Source: JAVKFY01 sp040223615 (GTDB lineage: Bacteria > Pseudomonadota > Alphaproteobacteria > GCA-2731375). From it: a DNA stretch of 64,000 bases. The notes beneath the pieces are model-generated. The model did not search any database. It worked only from the letters and a program-made list of their open reading frames with translations, and was not told where the DNA came from. Location: contig JAVKFY010000025.1 in NCBI GenBank assembly GCA_040223615.1, forward strand, positions 61,357-125,356. Direction: 5' to 3'. Both the position numbers and the translations under genes were made by a program. This document shows positions 8,660 through 17,183 of this stretch, piece by piece. How positions within the stretch are numbered: the stretch's first letter is position 1; every line of letters starts with the position of its first letter.

Positions 8660-8805
8660 CACTGCTTCTGCTTCTCTTCGTCGGTCTTGCGCCGGAGCTT
8701 GCCCTTTTTACCACAGGCGGCGAGGACGGCGGTCAAGGCGGCCAGGAACAAGACGCGCCTTGTCACGACTTGAGTCGGGATGCCGGCGTGCTGTTGCGCG
8801 CTCAC
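8659..8805 (-). CDS. lptM: Small lipoprotein, LptM-like
   Basis: This 48-codon gene starts with GTG, which overlaps the argH stop as GTGA, and ends on a TGA overlapping the lysA ATG. It encodes a short hydrophobic segment (VLFLAALTAVLAAC) with a lipobox cysteine at residue 31. The tail after it is short and strongly charged: GKKGKLRR then DEEKQKQ. A tiny lipoprotein between argH and lysA with a CGxKG.L motif is characteristic of LptM (formerly YifL), which in enteric bacteria assists LptD maturation in the outer membrane. That role here is inferred from family and position. Both overlaps suggest translational coupling across three genes. Confidence 0.85.
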   Translation of the reverse strand: MSAQQHAGIPTQVVTRRVLFLAALTAVLAACGKKGKLRRKTDEEKQKQ

Positions 8806-10187
8806 GCGAGCTCCTCCCGCAGGCGCTTGACCGCCGCGCGCACGTTGTCCGGTGCGGTGCCGCCGAAACTGGTGCGGCTGGCGACGGAACGCTGCACGGT
8901 CAGCACCTCGAAAACCTCGATGGTGATGCGCGGCTCGACCGTCTGCATCCGCGCCAGCGGCAGGTCGGCGAGGTCGACCTCGTGGTCCTCGGCCAGCTTC
9001 ACCAGCGTGCCGGTGACGTGGTGCGCCTCGCGGAATGGCAGGCCCAGGGCACGGACCAGCCAGTCGGCCAGGTCGGTCGCGGTGGCGAAGCCGTCGCCCG
9101 CCGCCTCAAGCATCGCATCGGGGTTCACCGTCATGTCGGCGATCATGCCGGCCATCGCCGGCACGGTCAGCGCCAGCGTGTCGGCGACCTCGAAGACCGG
9201 CTCCTTGTCCTCCTGCATGTCCTTGAAATAGGTCATCGGCAGGCCCTTCATCAGCACCAGCAACGCGTTCAAGGCGCCAATAACCCGGCCGGTCTTGCCG
9301 CGTACCAGCTCCGCCGCGTCCGGGTTGCGCTTCTGCGGCATGATCGAGGAGCCGGTGGAGAAGGCGTCCGACAGGCGCACGAAGCGGAACTGCGCCGACG
9401 ACCAGATCACCAGTTCCTCGGCCAGCCGCGACAGGTGCACCGACAGGATCGAGGCGGCGGCGAGATATTCCATGGCGAAGTCGCGGTCGGAAACCGCGTC
9501 CAGCGAGTTCGCCGCCGGCCGGTCGAAGCCGAGCGCCGTTGCCGTGGCGTCGCGGTCGATGGGAAAGGACGTGCCGGCCAGCGCGGCGGCGCCCAGCGGC
9601 GACTCGTTCATCCGCGCACGCGCATCGGCCAGGCGCGAGCGGTCGCGGCGCAGCATCTCGGCATAGGCCATCAGGTGGTGGCCGAAGGTCACGGGCTGGG
9701 CCGATTGCAAGTGCGTGAAGCCTGGCATCACGGTGCCGGCGTGGGTCTCGGCCTGATCGGCCAGCGCGCCGAGCAACGCCCTCAGGTCGGCATCGGCGGT
9801 GTCGATGGCGTCGCGTACCCAGAGCTTGAAGTCGGTCGCGACCTGGTCGTTACGCGATCGCGCGGTGTGCAGCCGGCCGGCGGCCGGGCCGATGATCTCG
9901 GCCAGCCGCGCCTCGACATGCATGTGGATGTCTTCCTTGGCGGCGGTGAACTCGAACTCGCCGTCGGCGATCTCCTGCTCTACCTGGTCCAGGCCCTTGA
10001 GGATCGCGGCGCCGTCATCGGCCGTGATGATGTCCTGGCGCACCAGCATGTTACAGTGCGCGCGGCTGCCGGCGATGTCCTGGCGATAGAGACGCTTGTC
10101 GAAGAAGATCGAGGCGTTGATCTTCTCCATGATCTCGGCCAGGCCGCGTTCGAAGCGGCCGCCCCAGAGCTTGTTGGTGTCGGCCAT
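8802..10187 (-). CDS. argH: Argininosuccinate lyase
   Basis: ArgH cleaves argininosuccinate to arginine and fumarate, the final step of arginine synthesis. The 461-residue protein begins MADTNKLWGGRF, the conserved ArgH N-terminus. It carries the signature GSSIMPQKRNPD, whose serine belongs to the flexible catalytic loop, and the helical TGTLVKLAEDHEVDL C-terminal domain. The frame stays open for 60 codons upstream, but the conserved N-terminus fixes the start at 10187. It leads the minus-strand operon and is transcribed divergently from tlpA, with 45 bases between the two starts. Confidence 0.97.
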   Translation of the reverse strand: MADTNKLWGGRFERGLAEIMEKINASIFFDKRLYRQDIAGSRAHCNMLVRQDIITADDGAAILKGLDQVEQEIADGEFEFTAAKEDIHMHVEARLAEIIGPAAGRLHTARSRNDQVATDFKLWVRDAIDTADADLRALLGALADQAETHAGTVMPGFTHLQSAQPVTFGHHLMAYAEMLRRDRSRLADARARMNESPLGAAALAGTSFPIDRDATATALGFDRPAANSLDAVSDRDFAMEYLAAASILSVHLSRLAEELVIWSSAQFRFVRLSDAFSTGSSIMPQKRNPDAAELVRGKTGRVIGALNALLVLMKGLPMTYFKDMQEDKEPVFEVADTLALTVPAMAGMIADMTVNPDAMLEAAGDGFATATDLADWLVRALGLPFREAHHVTGTLVKLAEDHEVDLADLPLARMQTVEPRITIEVFEVLTVQRSVASRTSFGGTAPDNVRAAVKRLREELA

Positions 10188-10232
10188 GCGCGGAACTCCC
10201 AGGTAGACGCCAGATAGACGGACGCAGCAAAC

Positions 10233-10808
10233 ATGTCGATTGAATGGTTGGCGACAAGGTTTATACGGCACATCGGCGCCGCCGTGGGGCTCGTCTTCGT
10301 CGCCGTTACCGGGCCCGCTATCGCGGCCCCGCCGGTCGCTGGCGCGATGGCCAACTTTATCGTGCACGACGCGCCGAAACCAGCGCCGGAGGTGCGTTTC
10401 GACGACGCCGACGGCAACCCGCTGACGCTGTCCGACTTCGCCGGCAAGGTGGTGCTGGTGAACTTCTGGGCGACGTGGTGCGGGCCGTGCAAGGTGGAAA
10501 TGCCGGGCCTGGACGCGCTGCAGGGCGAGCTCGGCGGCGCGCGGTTCGAGGTGCTGGCGCTATCCGGCGACCGGGCCGGCATGAAGGCGATCCTGACGTT
10601 CTACGACGAGATCGGCGTCCTCCACCTGAAACGCTACGTCGACAAGACCATGGCGACGCATCGGGCGTTCGGCACCAAGGGGCTGCCCACGACGGTGCTG
10701 CTGGACGCCGAAGGGCGCGAGGTCGGCCGGCTGGTCGGCCCAGCCGAATGGGACAGCGACGATGCCCGCGACCTGGTGCGTTATTACGTCGAGCGCGTGG
10801 ACAAGTAG
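10233..10808 (+). CDS. tlpA: TlpA-family thiol:disulfide oxidoreductase
   Basis: This 191-residue thioredoxin-fold protein has an N-terminal membrane anchor or signal (residues 11-31, ending AIAAPP). The active site WCGPC lies at residues 82-86 within NFWATWCGPCKVEMPGLD, and a cis-proline lies in KGLPTTVLLD. It is therefore a periplasm-facing reductase, as in cytochrome-c maturation and protein thiol maintenance. A tlpA gene divergent from argH is a common alphaproteobacterial arrangement. It converges on the hydroxybutyryl-CoA dehydrogenase gene with 8 bases between stops. Confidence 0.92.
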   Translation: MSIEWLATRFIRHIGAAVGLVFVAVTGPAIAAPPVAGAMANFIVHDAPKPAPEVRFDDADGNPLTLSDFAGKVVLVNFWATWCGPCKVEMPGLDALQGELGGARFEVLALSGDRAGMKAILTFYDEIGVLHLKRYVDKTMATHRAFGTKGLPTTVLLDAEGREVGRLVGPAEWDSDDARDLVRYYVERVDK

Positions 10809-10816
10809 CGCGCCAT

Positions 10817-11689
10817 TCAGCGCGTCGGGACCGGCTCGCTGCCACGGTAGTCGTAGAAGCCGCGGCCGGTCTTCTGGCCGAGCCAGCCGGCCTCGACATA
10901 TTTCACCAGCAGCGGACAGGGCCGGTATTTGCTGTCGGCCAGGCCCTCGTAGAGCACCTGCATGATCGCCAGGCAGATATCCAGGCCGATGAAGTCGGCG
11001 AGCTGCAGCGGACCCATCGGGTGGTTGGCGCCCAATCGCATGGCCTGGTCGATGCCCTGCACCGAGCCGACGCCCTCGTAGAGCACGTAGATCGCCTCGT
11101 TGATCATCGGCAACAGGATGCGGTTGACGATGAAGGCCGGGAAATCCTCCGCCGAGGTCGGCTTCTTGCCGAGCTTCTCGACCACCTCGTGCACCGCGTC
11201 GAAGGTCGTCGCGTCGGTGGCGATGCCGCGGATCAGCTCGACCAGCTCCATCGCCGGCACCGGGTTCATGAAGTGCATGCCGATGAAGCGTTCGGGCCGG
11301 TCGGTGGTCGCGGCCAGGCGGGTGATCGAGATCGACGAGGTGTTGGTGGCGATTATCGCCTCGGCGCCCAGCTTGGGGCACAGCTCGGCGAAGATCTGGC
11401 GCTTGATCTGCTCGTCCTCGGCCGCCGCCTCGATCACCAGGTCGCAATCGGCGAAGCCGTCGTAGCTGGCGATGGGGGCGATGCGGGCCATCGCCGGGGC
11501 GATCTCGTCGGCGTCGATGCGGCCGCGCGCGGCCTGCCGCTCCATGTGGCCGCGCACCCGGCCGATGGCGGTCTCGACCCGCGTGGAGTCGACGTCGCTG
11601 AGCCGTACGTCGTAGCCGGCCAGGGCGCACACATGAACAATGCCGTGGCCCATCTGGCCAGCGCCGATAACGCCGATCTTCTCAATCAT
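10817..11689 (-). CDS. 3-hydroxybutyryl-CoA dehydrogenase
   Basis: It oxidises or reduces (S)-3-hydroxybutyryl-CoA/acetoacetyl-CoA with NAD(P), in fatty acid, butyrate or PHB-related metabolism. The 290 residues start with the Rossmann motif VIGAGQMGHG. They then show NTSS, the HFMNPVP segment containing the catalytic histidine, an FIVNRI hinge and a C-terminal GxGFYDY, all diagnostic. It follows etfA by 25 bases on the same strand, so it can be cotranscribed with the electron-transfer flavoprotein. It is the paaH/hbdA type, and which physiological pathway it serves is not shown. Confidence 0.93.
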   Translation of the reverse strand: MIEKIGVIGAGQMGHGIVHVCALAGYDVRLSDVDSTRVETAIGRVRGHMERQAARGRIDADEIAPAMARIAPIASYDGFADCDLVIEAAAEDEQIKRQIFAELCPKLGAEAIIATNTSSISITRLAATTDRPERFIGMHFMNPVPAMELVELIRGIATDATTFDAVHEVVEKLGKKPTSAEDFPAFIVNRILLPMINEAIYVLYEGVGSVQGIDQAMRLGANHPMGPLQLADFIGLDICLAIMQVLYEGLADSKYRPCPLLVKYVEAGWLGQKTGRGFYDYRGSEPVPTR

Positions 11690-11714
11690 CTAAGGGCTCC
11701 CCGGCCCATGGCGG

Positions 11715-12662
11715 TCAGTTCTTCGGCAGCTTGGCCAGCGCTTCCTCAAGCTCCGGTACTGCCTTGAACAGGTCCGCCACCAGGCCGTAGTCGGCGACCT
11801 GGAAGATCGGCGCCTCCTCGTCCTTGTTGATGGCGACGATGACCTTGGAGTCCTTCATACCGGCCAGGTGCTGGATCGCGCCGGAAATGCCGACGGCGAT
11901 GTAAAGCTCGGGCGCGACCACCTTGCCGGTCTGGCCGACCTGATAGTCGTTCGGCACGTAGCCGGCATCGACGGCGGCGCGGCTGGCGCCGACCGCGGCG
12001 CCGAGAAGGTCGGCGACCTTGTTCAGCATCTCGAAATTCTCGCCGTTCTGCATGCCGCGACCGCCGGAGATCACGACACGGGCGGCGGTCAGTTCCGGGC
12101 GCTCCGATTTCGACAGCTCCTCGCCGACGAAGCTGGACAGGCCCGGATCGTCGACCGCGTCGACCGGCTCGGTCGCGGCCGATCCACCCTCGGCCTCGGC
12201 CTTGGCGAAGGTCGTGGTGCGCACGGTGATTATCTTGACCTTGTCGGTCGACTGCACCGTGGCCATGGCGTTGCCGGCATAGATCGGACGCACGAAGGTA
12301 TCGGCGGCCTCGACCGCGACGATGTCGGAAATCTGCGACACGTCGAGCAGCGCGGCGGCGCGGGGCATGAAGTTCTTGCCGTTGGTGTTGGCGACCGCCA
12401 GGACCGCGTCGTAGTTCGGCGCCAGCGAGGCGATCAGCGCTGCCATCGGCTCGGCCAGGCGGTTGGCGTAATGCGCCGCGTCGGCGACGCGGACCTTGGC
12501 GACGCCGGCGACCTTGGCCGCCTGCTCGGCGACCGCGCCGCAACCCTGGCCGGCGACCAGGACGTCGACGTCGCCACCGACCTGCCCGGCGGCGGTGACC
12601 ACGGCCAACGTGGCGCTATTCAGCTCGGCGTTGTCGTGCTCGGCAATGACCAGAACCGCCAT
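11715..12662 (-). CDS. etfA: Electron transfer flavoprotein, alpha subunit
   Basis: This 315-residue protein has the N-terminal ETF alpha/beta domain (AVLVIAEHDNAELN) and the FAD-binding C-terminal domain. The FAD signature VVAPELYIAVGISGAIQHLAGM lies near residues 245-266, followed by VIVAINKDEEAPIFQVADYGLV. EtfAB accepts electrons from acyl-CoA and other dehydrogenases and passes them to ETF:ubiquinone oxidoreductase. The gene follows etfB with a single-base gap, so the two are surely cotranscribed. An acyl-CoA dehydrogenase at the far end of the window is a possible partner. Confidence 0.97.
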   Translation of the reverse strand: MAVLVIAEHDNAELNSATLAVVTAAGQVGGDVDVLVAGQGCGAVAEQAAKVAGVAKVRVADAAHYANRLAEPMAALIASLAPNYDAVLAVANTNGKNFMPRAAALLDVSQISDIVAVEAADTFVRPIYAGNAMATVQSTDKVKIITVRTTTFAKAEAEGGSAATEPVDAVDDPGLSSFVGEELSKSERPELTAARVVISGGRGMQNGENFEMLNKVADLLGAAVGASRAAVDAGYVPNDYQVGQTGKVVAPELYIAVGISGAIQHLAGMKDSKVIVAINKDEEAPIFQVADYGLVADLFKAVPELEEALAKLPKN

Positions 12663-12663
12663 C

Positions 12664-13413
12664 TCAGATCACTCCCGCTTCGTTGCGCAGCTTGTCGACC
12701 AGTTCGGCCACGCTTTCCACTTTCACACCGGCCTCGCGCTTGGCCGGTTCCACAACCTTCAACGTCGTCAGCCGCGGCGCGATGTCGACGCCCAACTCTT
12801 CCGGCGTCTTCTCGTCGATCGGCTTTTTCTTCGCCTTCATGATGTTCGGCAGCGACGCGTAACGCGGCTCGTTGAGGCGCAGGTCGGTGGTAACGATCGC
12901 CGGCATCGCCAGTTCCACGGTCTGCAGGCCGCCGTCGATCTCGCGCGTCACCTGTACCTTGCCGTCGGCCGGCTTCACTTCCGACGCGAAAGTGCCCTGC
13001 GGCCAGCCGAGCAGCGCCGCCAGCATCTGCCCGGTCTGGTTGCAGTCGTCGTCGATCGCCTGCTTGCCCAGGATCACCATTTCCGGCGATTCCTGCTCGA
13101 CCAGCACCTTCAGGATCTTGGCGACGGCCAGCGGCTCGGTCGGCTGGTCGGTCTTCACCAGAATGCCGCGATCGGCGCCCATCGCCAGCGCATTGCGGAT
13201 GGTTTCCTGACACTGCTGCACGCCGATCGAGACGGCGACGATCTCGGTGACGGTGCCGGCCTCTTTCAACCGGATCGCCTCCTCGACGGCGATCTCGTCG
13301 AACGGATTCATCGACATCTTGACGTTGTTGAGGTCGACGCCGCTCTGGTCCGGCTTTACGCGGGCCTTCACGTTGTAGTCGATCACGCGTTTGACAGGGA
13401 CGAGGACTTTCAT
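12664..13413 (-). CDS. etfB: Electron transfer flavoprotein, beta subunit
   Basis: This 249-residue protein begins MKVLVPVKRVIDYN, the standard EtfB N-terminus. It contains the AMP-binding region (ILGKQAIDDDCNQTGQMLAALLGWPQGTF) and a C-terminal AKKKPIDEKTPEELG segment. This subunit holds AMP and forms the partner-recognition loop. It is the first gene of the etfB-etfA-hydroxybutyryl-CoA dehydrogenase unit. About 240 bases upstream are free of genes before a hypothetical protein on the same strand. Confidence 0.97.
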   Translation of the reverse strand: MKVLVPVKRVIDYNVKARVKPDQSGVDLNNVKMSMNPFDEIAVEEAIRLKEAGTVTEIVAVSIGVQQCQETIRNALAMGADRGILVKTDQPTEPLAVAKILKVLVEQESPEMVILGKQAIDDDCNQTGQMLAALLGWPQGTFASEVKPADGKVQVTREIDGGLQTVELAMPAIVTTDLRLNEPRYASLPNIMKAKKKPIDEKTPEELGVDIAPRLTTLKVVEPAKREAGVKVESVAELVDKLRNEAGVI

Positions 13414-13651
13414 CCTGGACTGCTCCGAGTATTAGGCGGGACTTGGCTGCCGTGATGTCGTCACCGTATTACACGGGCGACAGCGCTGGCGCCAGGGGCA
13501 CCGGCAACGGCGCGGCCGGCGACCACAACGGCCCGGAAAACGGCGCCCGGAACTTAGTGCGGCCCCTGGGACGAGTCAAACGCTATGTCCCACCCGCCGC
13601 GGCCCGCGTGGGCCGGGCGGCGGCAAGGGGTCGAATGCTGCGGTGGGCGGC

Positions 13652-13945
13652 TTATTCGCCGGCGGCGCGGGTCACGATGACGCGGCCGCGGCCACGCTTC
13701 ACCAGATAGCCGCCGCGCGGAATCTGAATGTTCTTGGAAACCAGCATATCGTGCAGCGACTGCGCGATCAGTTCCGCATTGCGGTCGGTGCGCTCCGCTT
13801 CGGCCTCCGGTTGAGTCGCCAGCCATTCGGCAAAAGCGCGCTCCGCAATATCAGGACCGAGTGATTTCCGAAGCGCATTGAGTTTGCGCAACTCGCCCTT
13901 TTTCAGCGTGCTTTCATCAAAACCGGCGGATTTGCGACGGGGCAT
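13652..13945 (-). CDS. Conserved small hypothetical protein
   Basis: This is a 97-residue basic protein (MPRRKSAGFDESTLKKGELRK..., shortened). It has an N-terminal lysine-rich helix, a middle acidic helix rich in A/E, and a C-terminal segment GGYLVKRGRGRVIVTRA that looks like a small beta hairpin. There are no cysteines, signal or membrane segment. The start ATG lies in a locally AT-richer stretch that may hold its promoter. I do not recognise a named family. The codon use and composition look like a real gene rather than a shadow. It lies 238 bases upstream of etfB, so it is not clearly part of that operon. Confidence 0.65.
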   Translation of the reverse strand: MPRRKSAGFDESTLKKGELRKLNALRKSLGPDIAERAFAEWLATQPEAEAERTDRNAELIAQSLHDMLVSKNIQIPRGGYLVKRGRGRVIVTRAAGE

Positions 13946-14171
13946 TCTCGACTCACTTTACGGCAGTAATTGAGGATGTCACCGCATAGAAGGTTTCGAG
14001 ACTGAAGTAAATAGCAAACCTGTGTCGCCCGAAGTTGTCGCAACAGAATAGGATAATTGGCGGCGACTAATTCCAGGTGCTTCTTCGCCGCGATGGTCGG
14101 CGATGACCAGCCCCGCGCACGCCGGCGACGGTGTTGCCGGGCCGCGGCGATTGCCGTATGTTCCGCGCGTC

Positions 14172-14248
<77 letters not shown>

Positions 14249-14517
14249 ATATTTCCGGCGCGGGCGAGGCAGGCATTCATGCCTTCACCAGCGCGCCGAC
14301 ATCGGCCCAGAGATCCGACCGGACCGTCGTCGGCACGGGCATGACCTTCCGGGCACACATGACCCTGGAATCGCTCGAAGCGATCGAGCGCGCCGAGCCG
14401 CTGCCGCACTATCTCGAAGGCCGGCCCCGAAGGGACACCTATGCTGCGCCGCCTGCTACGGCCACCCCGGCGTGCTGGTGCACACCTCGAGGCGATCCGT
14501 TCGGCGCGCGAGGAAGG

Positions 14518-15426
14518 CTATTCGCTGGTCAGTTCGCGGAAGATGTCCTCAAGATCACCCTCGTGCGTCGACAGATCGGCGATCGCGTGGCCGTCGGTCT
14601 GCACCGCGGCCAGGATGTCGCGGATCGAGCGCTGACTGGGGCGGTAACGCACCACGACCTGACGCGGCCCGGTGAGTTCGGCATCCAATGCAGCCAGTGC
14701 CGGCGGCAGCGTGGCGAGGTCGCGGTCCAGCGTCAGACGTAGCTCCTTGGCGTCAAGACGGGCGACCAGGCGGTCGGTGTCGTCGCAGGCGACAACCTTG
14801 CCACGATGGATGATGGCGATGCGCCGGCACAGTTCCTGGGCTTCCTCCAGGTAGTGCGTGGTCAGCACGATGGTGACGCCGGCGGCGTTGAGCTGGCGTA
14901 CGTGCGCCCAGAGCTGCTCGCGCAGGTCGACGTCGACGCCGGCGGTGGGCTCGTCCAGCACCAGAATCGGCGGCGTGTGCACCATCGCCTTGGCCACCAT
15001 CAGACGCCGTCGCATGCCGCCGGACAGCGACCTGGCATAGGCCCCGGCCTTGTCAGTCAGGTGCACGGCGGCGAGAATCTCGTCGGTGCGGCGCTGGCGG
15101 CGCGGCACGCCGTACAGCCCGGCCTGGAACTCCAGCGCCTCGCGCGGGGTGAAAAAATTGTCGATCGCCAGTTCCTGCGGGACGATACCGATGGCCGCGG
15201 CGGCGTGGCGCGGCGCGCGGTCGAGGTCGTGGCCCCAGATGGTGACCTGGCCGGCGGTCTTCACCACCAGGCTGCCGAGGATGTTGATCAGCGTCGACTT
15301 GCCGGCGCCGTTCGGGCCGAGCAGGCCGAAGATCGAGCCGCGCGGTATCGCCAGGTCGACACGATCCAGCGCCGGCGGCGCGCCCGGCCGATAGCGCTTG
15401 GTCAGACCCTGGATCGAGATCGCCTG
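14518..15426 (-). CDS. ABC transporter ATP-binding protein, start unresolved
   Basis: This is an exporter-type ATPase (DrrA/YadG-like). Walker A reads GPNGAGKST (around 15298-15321), the Q-loop lies in IVPQELAID, and the signature is LSGGMRRRL. Walker B is ILVLDEP, then the H-loop LTTHYLEEA, and there is a C-terminal domain ending EDIFRELTSE. The first ATG/GTG/TTG in frame is a GTG at 15267, which would remove Walker A, so it cannot be the true start. The conserved N-terminus ISIQGLTKRY begins near 15423. Above it the frame is open to a TAG at 15607-15609 with only near-cognate codons (ATT at 15516). A frameshift just upstream is the alternative. No permease gene is adjacent. Confidence 0.8.
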   Translation of the reverse strand, partial: QAISIQGLTKRYRPGAPPALDRVDLAIPRGSIFGLLGPNGAGKSTLINILGSLVVKTAGQVTIWGHDLDRAPRHAAAAIGIVPQELAIDNFFTPREALEFQAGLYGVPRRQRRTDEILAAVHLTDKAGAYARSLSGGMRRRLMVAKAMVHTPPILVLDEPTAGVDVDLREQLWAHVRQLNAAGVTIVLTTHYLEEAQELCRRIAIIHRGKVVACDDTDRLVARLDAKELRLTLDRDLATLPPALAALDAELTGPRQVVVRYRPSQRSIRDILAAVQTDGHAIADLSTHEGDLEDIFRELTSE

Positions 15427-15523
15427 GGATGGCGCCGCACCGTGCCTATCGTCACGGTTGATCGCGCCGCCGCTTGCCGTATCATCCGCGCGGCGCGTGG
15501 CCTCAGGTGCGGGAATGTTGACG

Positions 15524-15700
15524 ATGGAACCCTCCGAAGTGATCGAAACCGAGACGACGGTCGTGCGGTGCGACGGCGGTGGCGGCGCGCTGGGCCACCC
15601 GCAGGTCTATCTCAACATGGGCGACAAGCGCGAGATCGACTGTCCCTATTGCGGCCGGCTTTTCACGCTCAAGGCTGGTGCAAGCGCGCACGCCCACTAG
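15524..15700 (+). CDS. Zinc-finger (zf-CHCC) protein, NDUFS6-like
   Basis: This 58-residue protein contains the zf-CHCC pattern: a cysteine in VVRCDGGGGALGHPQVY, then histidine, then CPYCGRLF. It matches small alphaproteobacterial homologues of the complex I subunit NDUFS6. These bind zinc through Cys-His-Cys-Cys; association with complex I assembly is known for the mitochondrial member and inferred here. Two in-frame ATGs exist (15515 and 15524). I choose the second because it gives the family's normal length. The gene is divergent from, and may overlap the 5' end of, the ABC ATPase gene. Confidence 0.85.
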   Translation: MEPSEVIETETTVVRCDGGGGALGHPQVYLNMGDKREIDCPYCGRLFTLKAGASAHAH

Positions 15701-15715
15701 GCCGTTTCGCGGTTG

Positions 15716-15738
15716 GCCGGCACCGGGCCGGTGCCGGC
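15716..15738. terminator. Bidirectional terminator-like hairpin
   Basis: A GC-rich inverted repeat, GCCGGCACC-GGGCC-GGTGCCGGC, sits between the convergent zinc-finger and MBL-fold genes and is followed by TTT on the plus strand. The nine-pair stem and the placement between converging stops support a shared terminator, although the U-run is short. Confidence 0.65.
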
Positions 15739-15756
15739 TTTGCGCGAACGAACCGG

Positions 15757-16725
15757 CTACAGCTCGATCTCCAAGCCGTCATAGGCGCTGATCACTTCCA
15801 AAGGCGGGCCGTCGGCGCGGCTCAGCTCTTCGAAGCGGCGGGTCTCGTTCAAAATGCCCACCAGCGCGGCATCGTCGTTGTTCGGCTCGTGGTGAAACAG
15901 CGCCAGCCGCCTGGCGCCGGCGCGCGACGCCAGTTCCACGCCGAGCACGTTGGAGGAATGGCCCCAGTCCTCCTTCAGCGAGACCGTCTCGGCCAGCGAG
16001 TACATGGCGTCGAACACCACCAGGTCGGCGCCGCGGAAGAACTCGGCGAAGGCCGCCTCGCTCGGCTCCGTCTGGCCCTTGTGCTCCGAATCGGTGGAAT
16101 AGACAGCGACCTTGCCGGCGTGGGTGAAGCGCCAGCCGTAGCTGTCGCCCTCGTGGTGCTGCTTCAGCGCGCGCACGGTCATGCCGGCGATTTCGTGGTC
16201 CTGGTCGGGCGCCAGCTTGTGAAAATTGATCGTGGCGCCGAGCTGGCTGAAGTCGACCGGGAAGCTGGGCGCGCCGTGCTGGCGCCGAAGCGCGGCCTCG
16301 ACGTCGTCGTGGCAGCTATAGATCTCGATCCGATGGCCCGGGATGTAGGCCGGCACGAAGAACGGGAACCCCATGATGTGGTCCCAGTGCAGGTGCGACA
16401 TGAAGACGTGGAAGGTCTTCGACTTGTCGGCCCGCTGCTGGCGCAGGAAGTCGTTGCCGAACTCGCGCACGCCGGTGCCAAGGTCGCAGATCACATGATC
16501 CTCGCCGACGCCGTCGATCTCGACACAACTGGTGTTGCCACCGAACGTGCCGGCGACCTCGAAGCCCAGATGGTCGTCGATGAACTTGTCGATGCCGGCC
16601 ACGTCCGGCGCGCCATGCTGGGCAGCGGCGGCCAGCGCCCGGCGCACCTTGTCACGGACCTGGACGGCGTTGAGCGGCGCCGACAGCGAACCGCGCGTAC
16701 CCCAGAACCGCACACGCATGGTCAC
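15757..16725 (-). CDS. MBL-fold metallo-hydrolase
   Basis: The 322 residues carry the metallo-beta-lactamase motif HLHWDH (H111, H113, D115, H116). Further ligands are visible in STDSEH, DAMYS and FHHEP. The N-terminal RVRFWGTRGS and GGNTSCVEI belong to the branch that includes RNase Z-like and phosphodiesterase-type proteins (PhnP/CpdA-like architecture). The start GTG at 16725 overlaps the upstream STAS gene's stop as GTGA; an ATG two codons later is an alternative. Pairing with a STAS protein suggests a role in a phosphorylation or second-messenger switch rather than antibiotic hydrolysis. The substrate is unknown. Confidence 0.85.
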   Translation of the reverse strand: MTMRVRFWGTRGSLSAPLNAVQVRDKVRRALAAAAQHGAPDVAGIDKFIDDHLGFEVAGTFGGNTSCVEIDGVGEDHVICDLGTGVREFGNDFLRQQRADKSKTFHVFMSHLHWDHIMGFPFFVPAYIPGHRIEIYSCHDDVEAALRRQHGAPSFPVDFSQLGATINFHKLAPDQDHEIAGMTVRALKQHHEGDSYGWRFTHAGKVAVYSTDSEHKGQTEPSEAAFAEFFRGADLVVFDAMYSLAETVSLKEDWGHSSNVLGVELASRAGARRLALFHHEPNNDDAALVGILNETRRFEELSRADGPPLEVISAYDGLEIEL

Positions 16726-17102
16726 TTCGACGCCGCCTCCAAGGCCGCCAGGGCATCGGCGGACAGGGCGGCGACCGCATCGGTCACCGTGGGATGGACG
16801 GTGACGACCTGATGAAAACGGCTAATGGCGAAAATCTCCTGCACCACGGAGGTCAGTGCCGCGACCATGAGCTGGCCGTTGCGCTCGCGGCACAGCCGGG
16901 CGCCCTTGGCGACACCGCGCAGGCCGCCGGAACTGACATAGTCGAGCCCGGCGAAATCGATCACCACCAGCGCGTCGCCGGATTGCTCGACGGCTTCGAC
17001 CACCTTGGCCTGAAAGGCGGGCGCCTCGTCGTTGGTCACCCGCCCGGCCGGCCGCAACACGCGCACGTCGGCATAGCCGTCGATGCTAAAGGTCAGCGCC
17101 AA
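16722..17102 (-). CDS. STAS-domain anti-sigma factor antagonist-like protein
   Basis: This is a STAS domain of about 126 residues. It has the strand LVVIDFAGLDYVSSGGLRGV, whose conserved serine (SSGG) is the usual phosphorylation site in SpoIIAA/RsbV-like partner-switching proteins. I start at a TTG (17102) because a GGAGGG stands just upstream, although an ATG at 17144 is in frame. The next gene, encoding an MBL-fold hydrolase, overlaps by four bases. No serine kinase or phosphatase of a partner-switching module lies nearby, so the upstream partners must be encoded elsewhere. Confidence 0.8.
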   Translation of the reverse strand: MALTFSIDGYADVRVLRPAGRVTNDEAPAFQAKVVEAVEQSGDALVVIDFAGLDYVSSGGLRGVAKGARLCRERNGQLMVAALTSVVQEIFAISRFHQVVTVHPTVTDAVAALSADALAALEAASK

Positions 17103-17183
17103 TGGTCCCTCCGTCGCATCCCCCCTTGCACGAATATATGGCACGAGTGGGCCGATCGAGCCGAGCCGAAATCGCCCGCATGG

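Noticed and set aside
14249..14517. Possible gene fragment after tRNA-Arg, or an integration site
   Set aside because: No integrase, no second copy of the tRNA 3' end, and no motif in any frame. I see nothing functional here.
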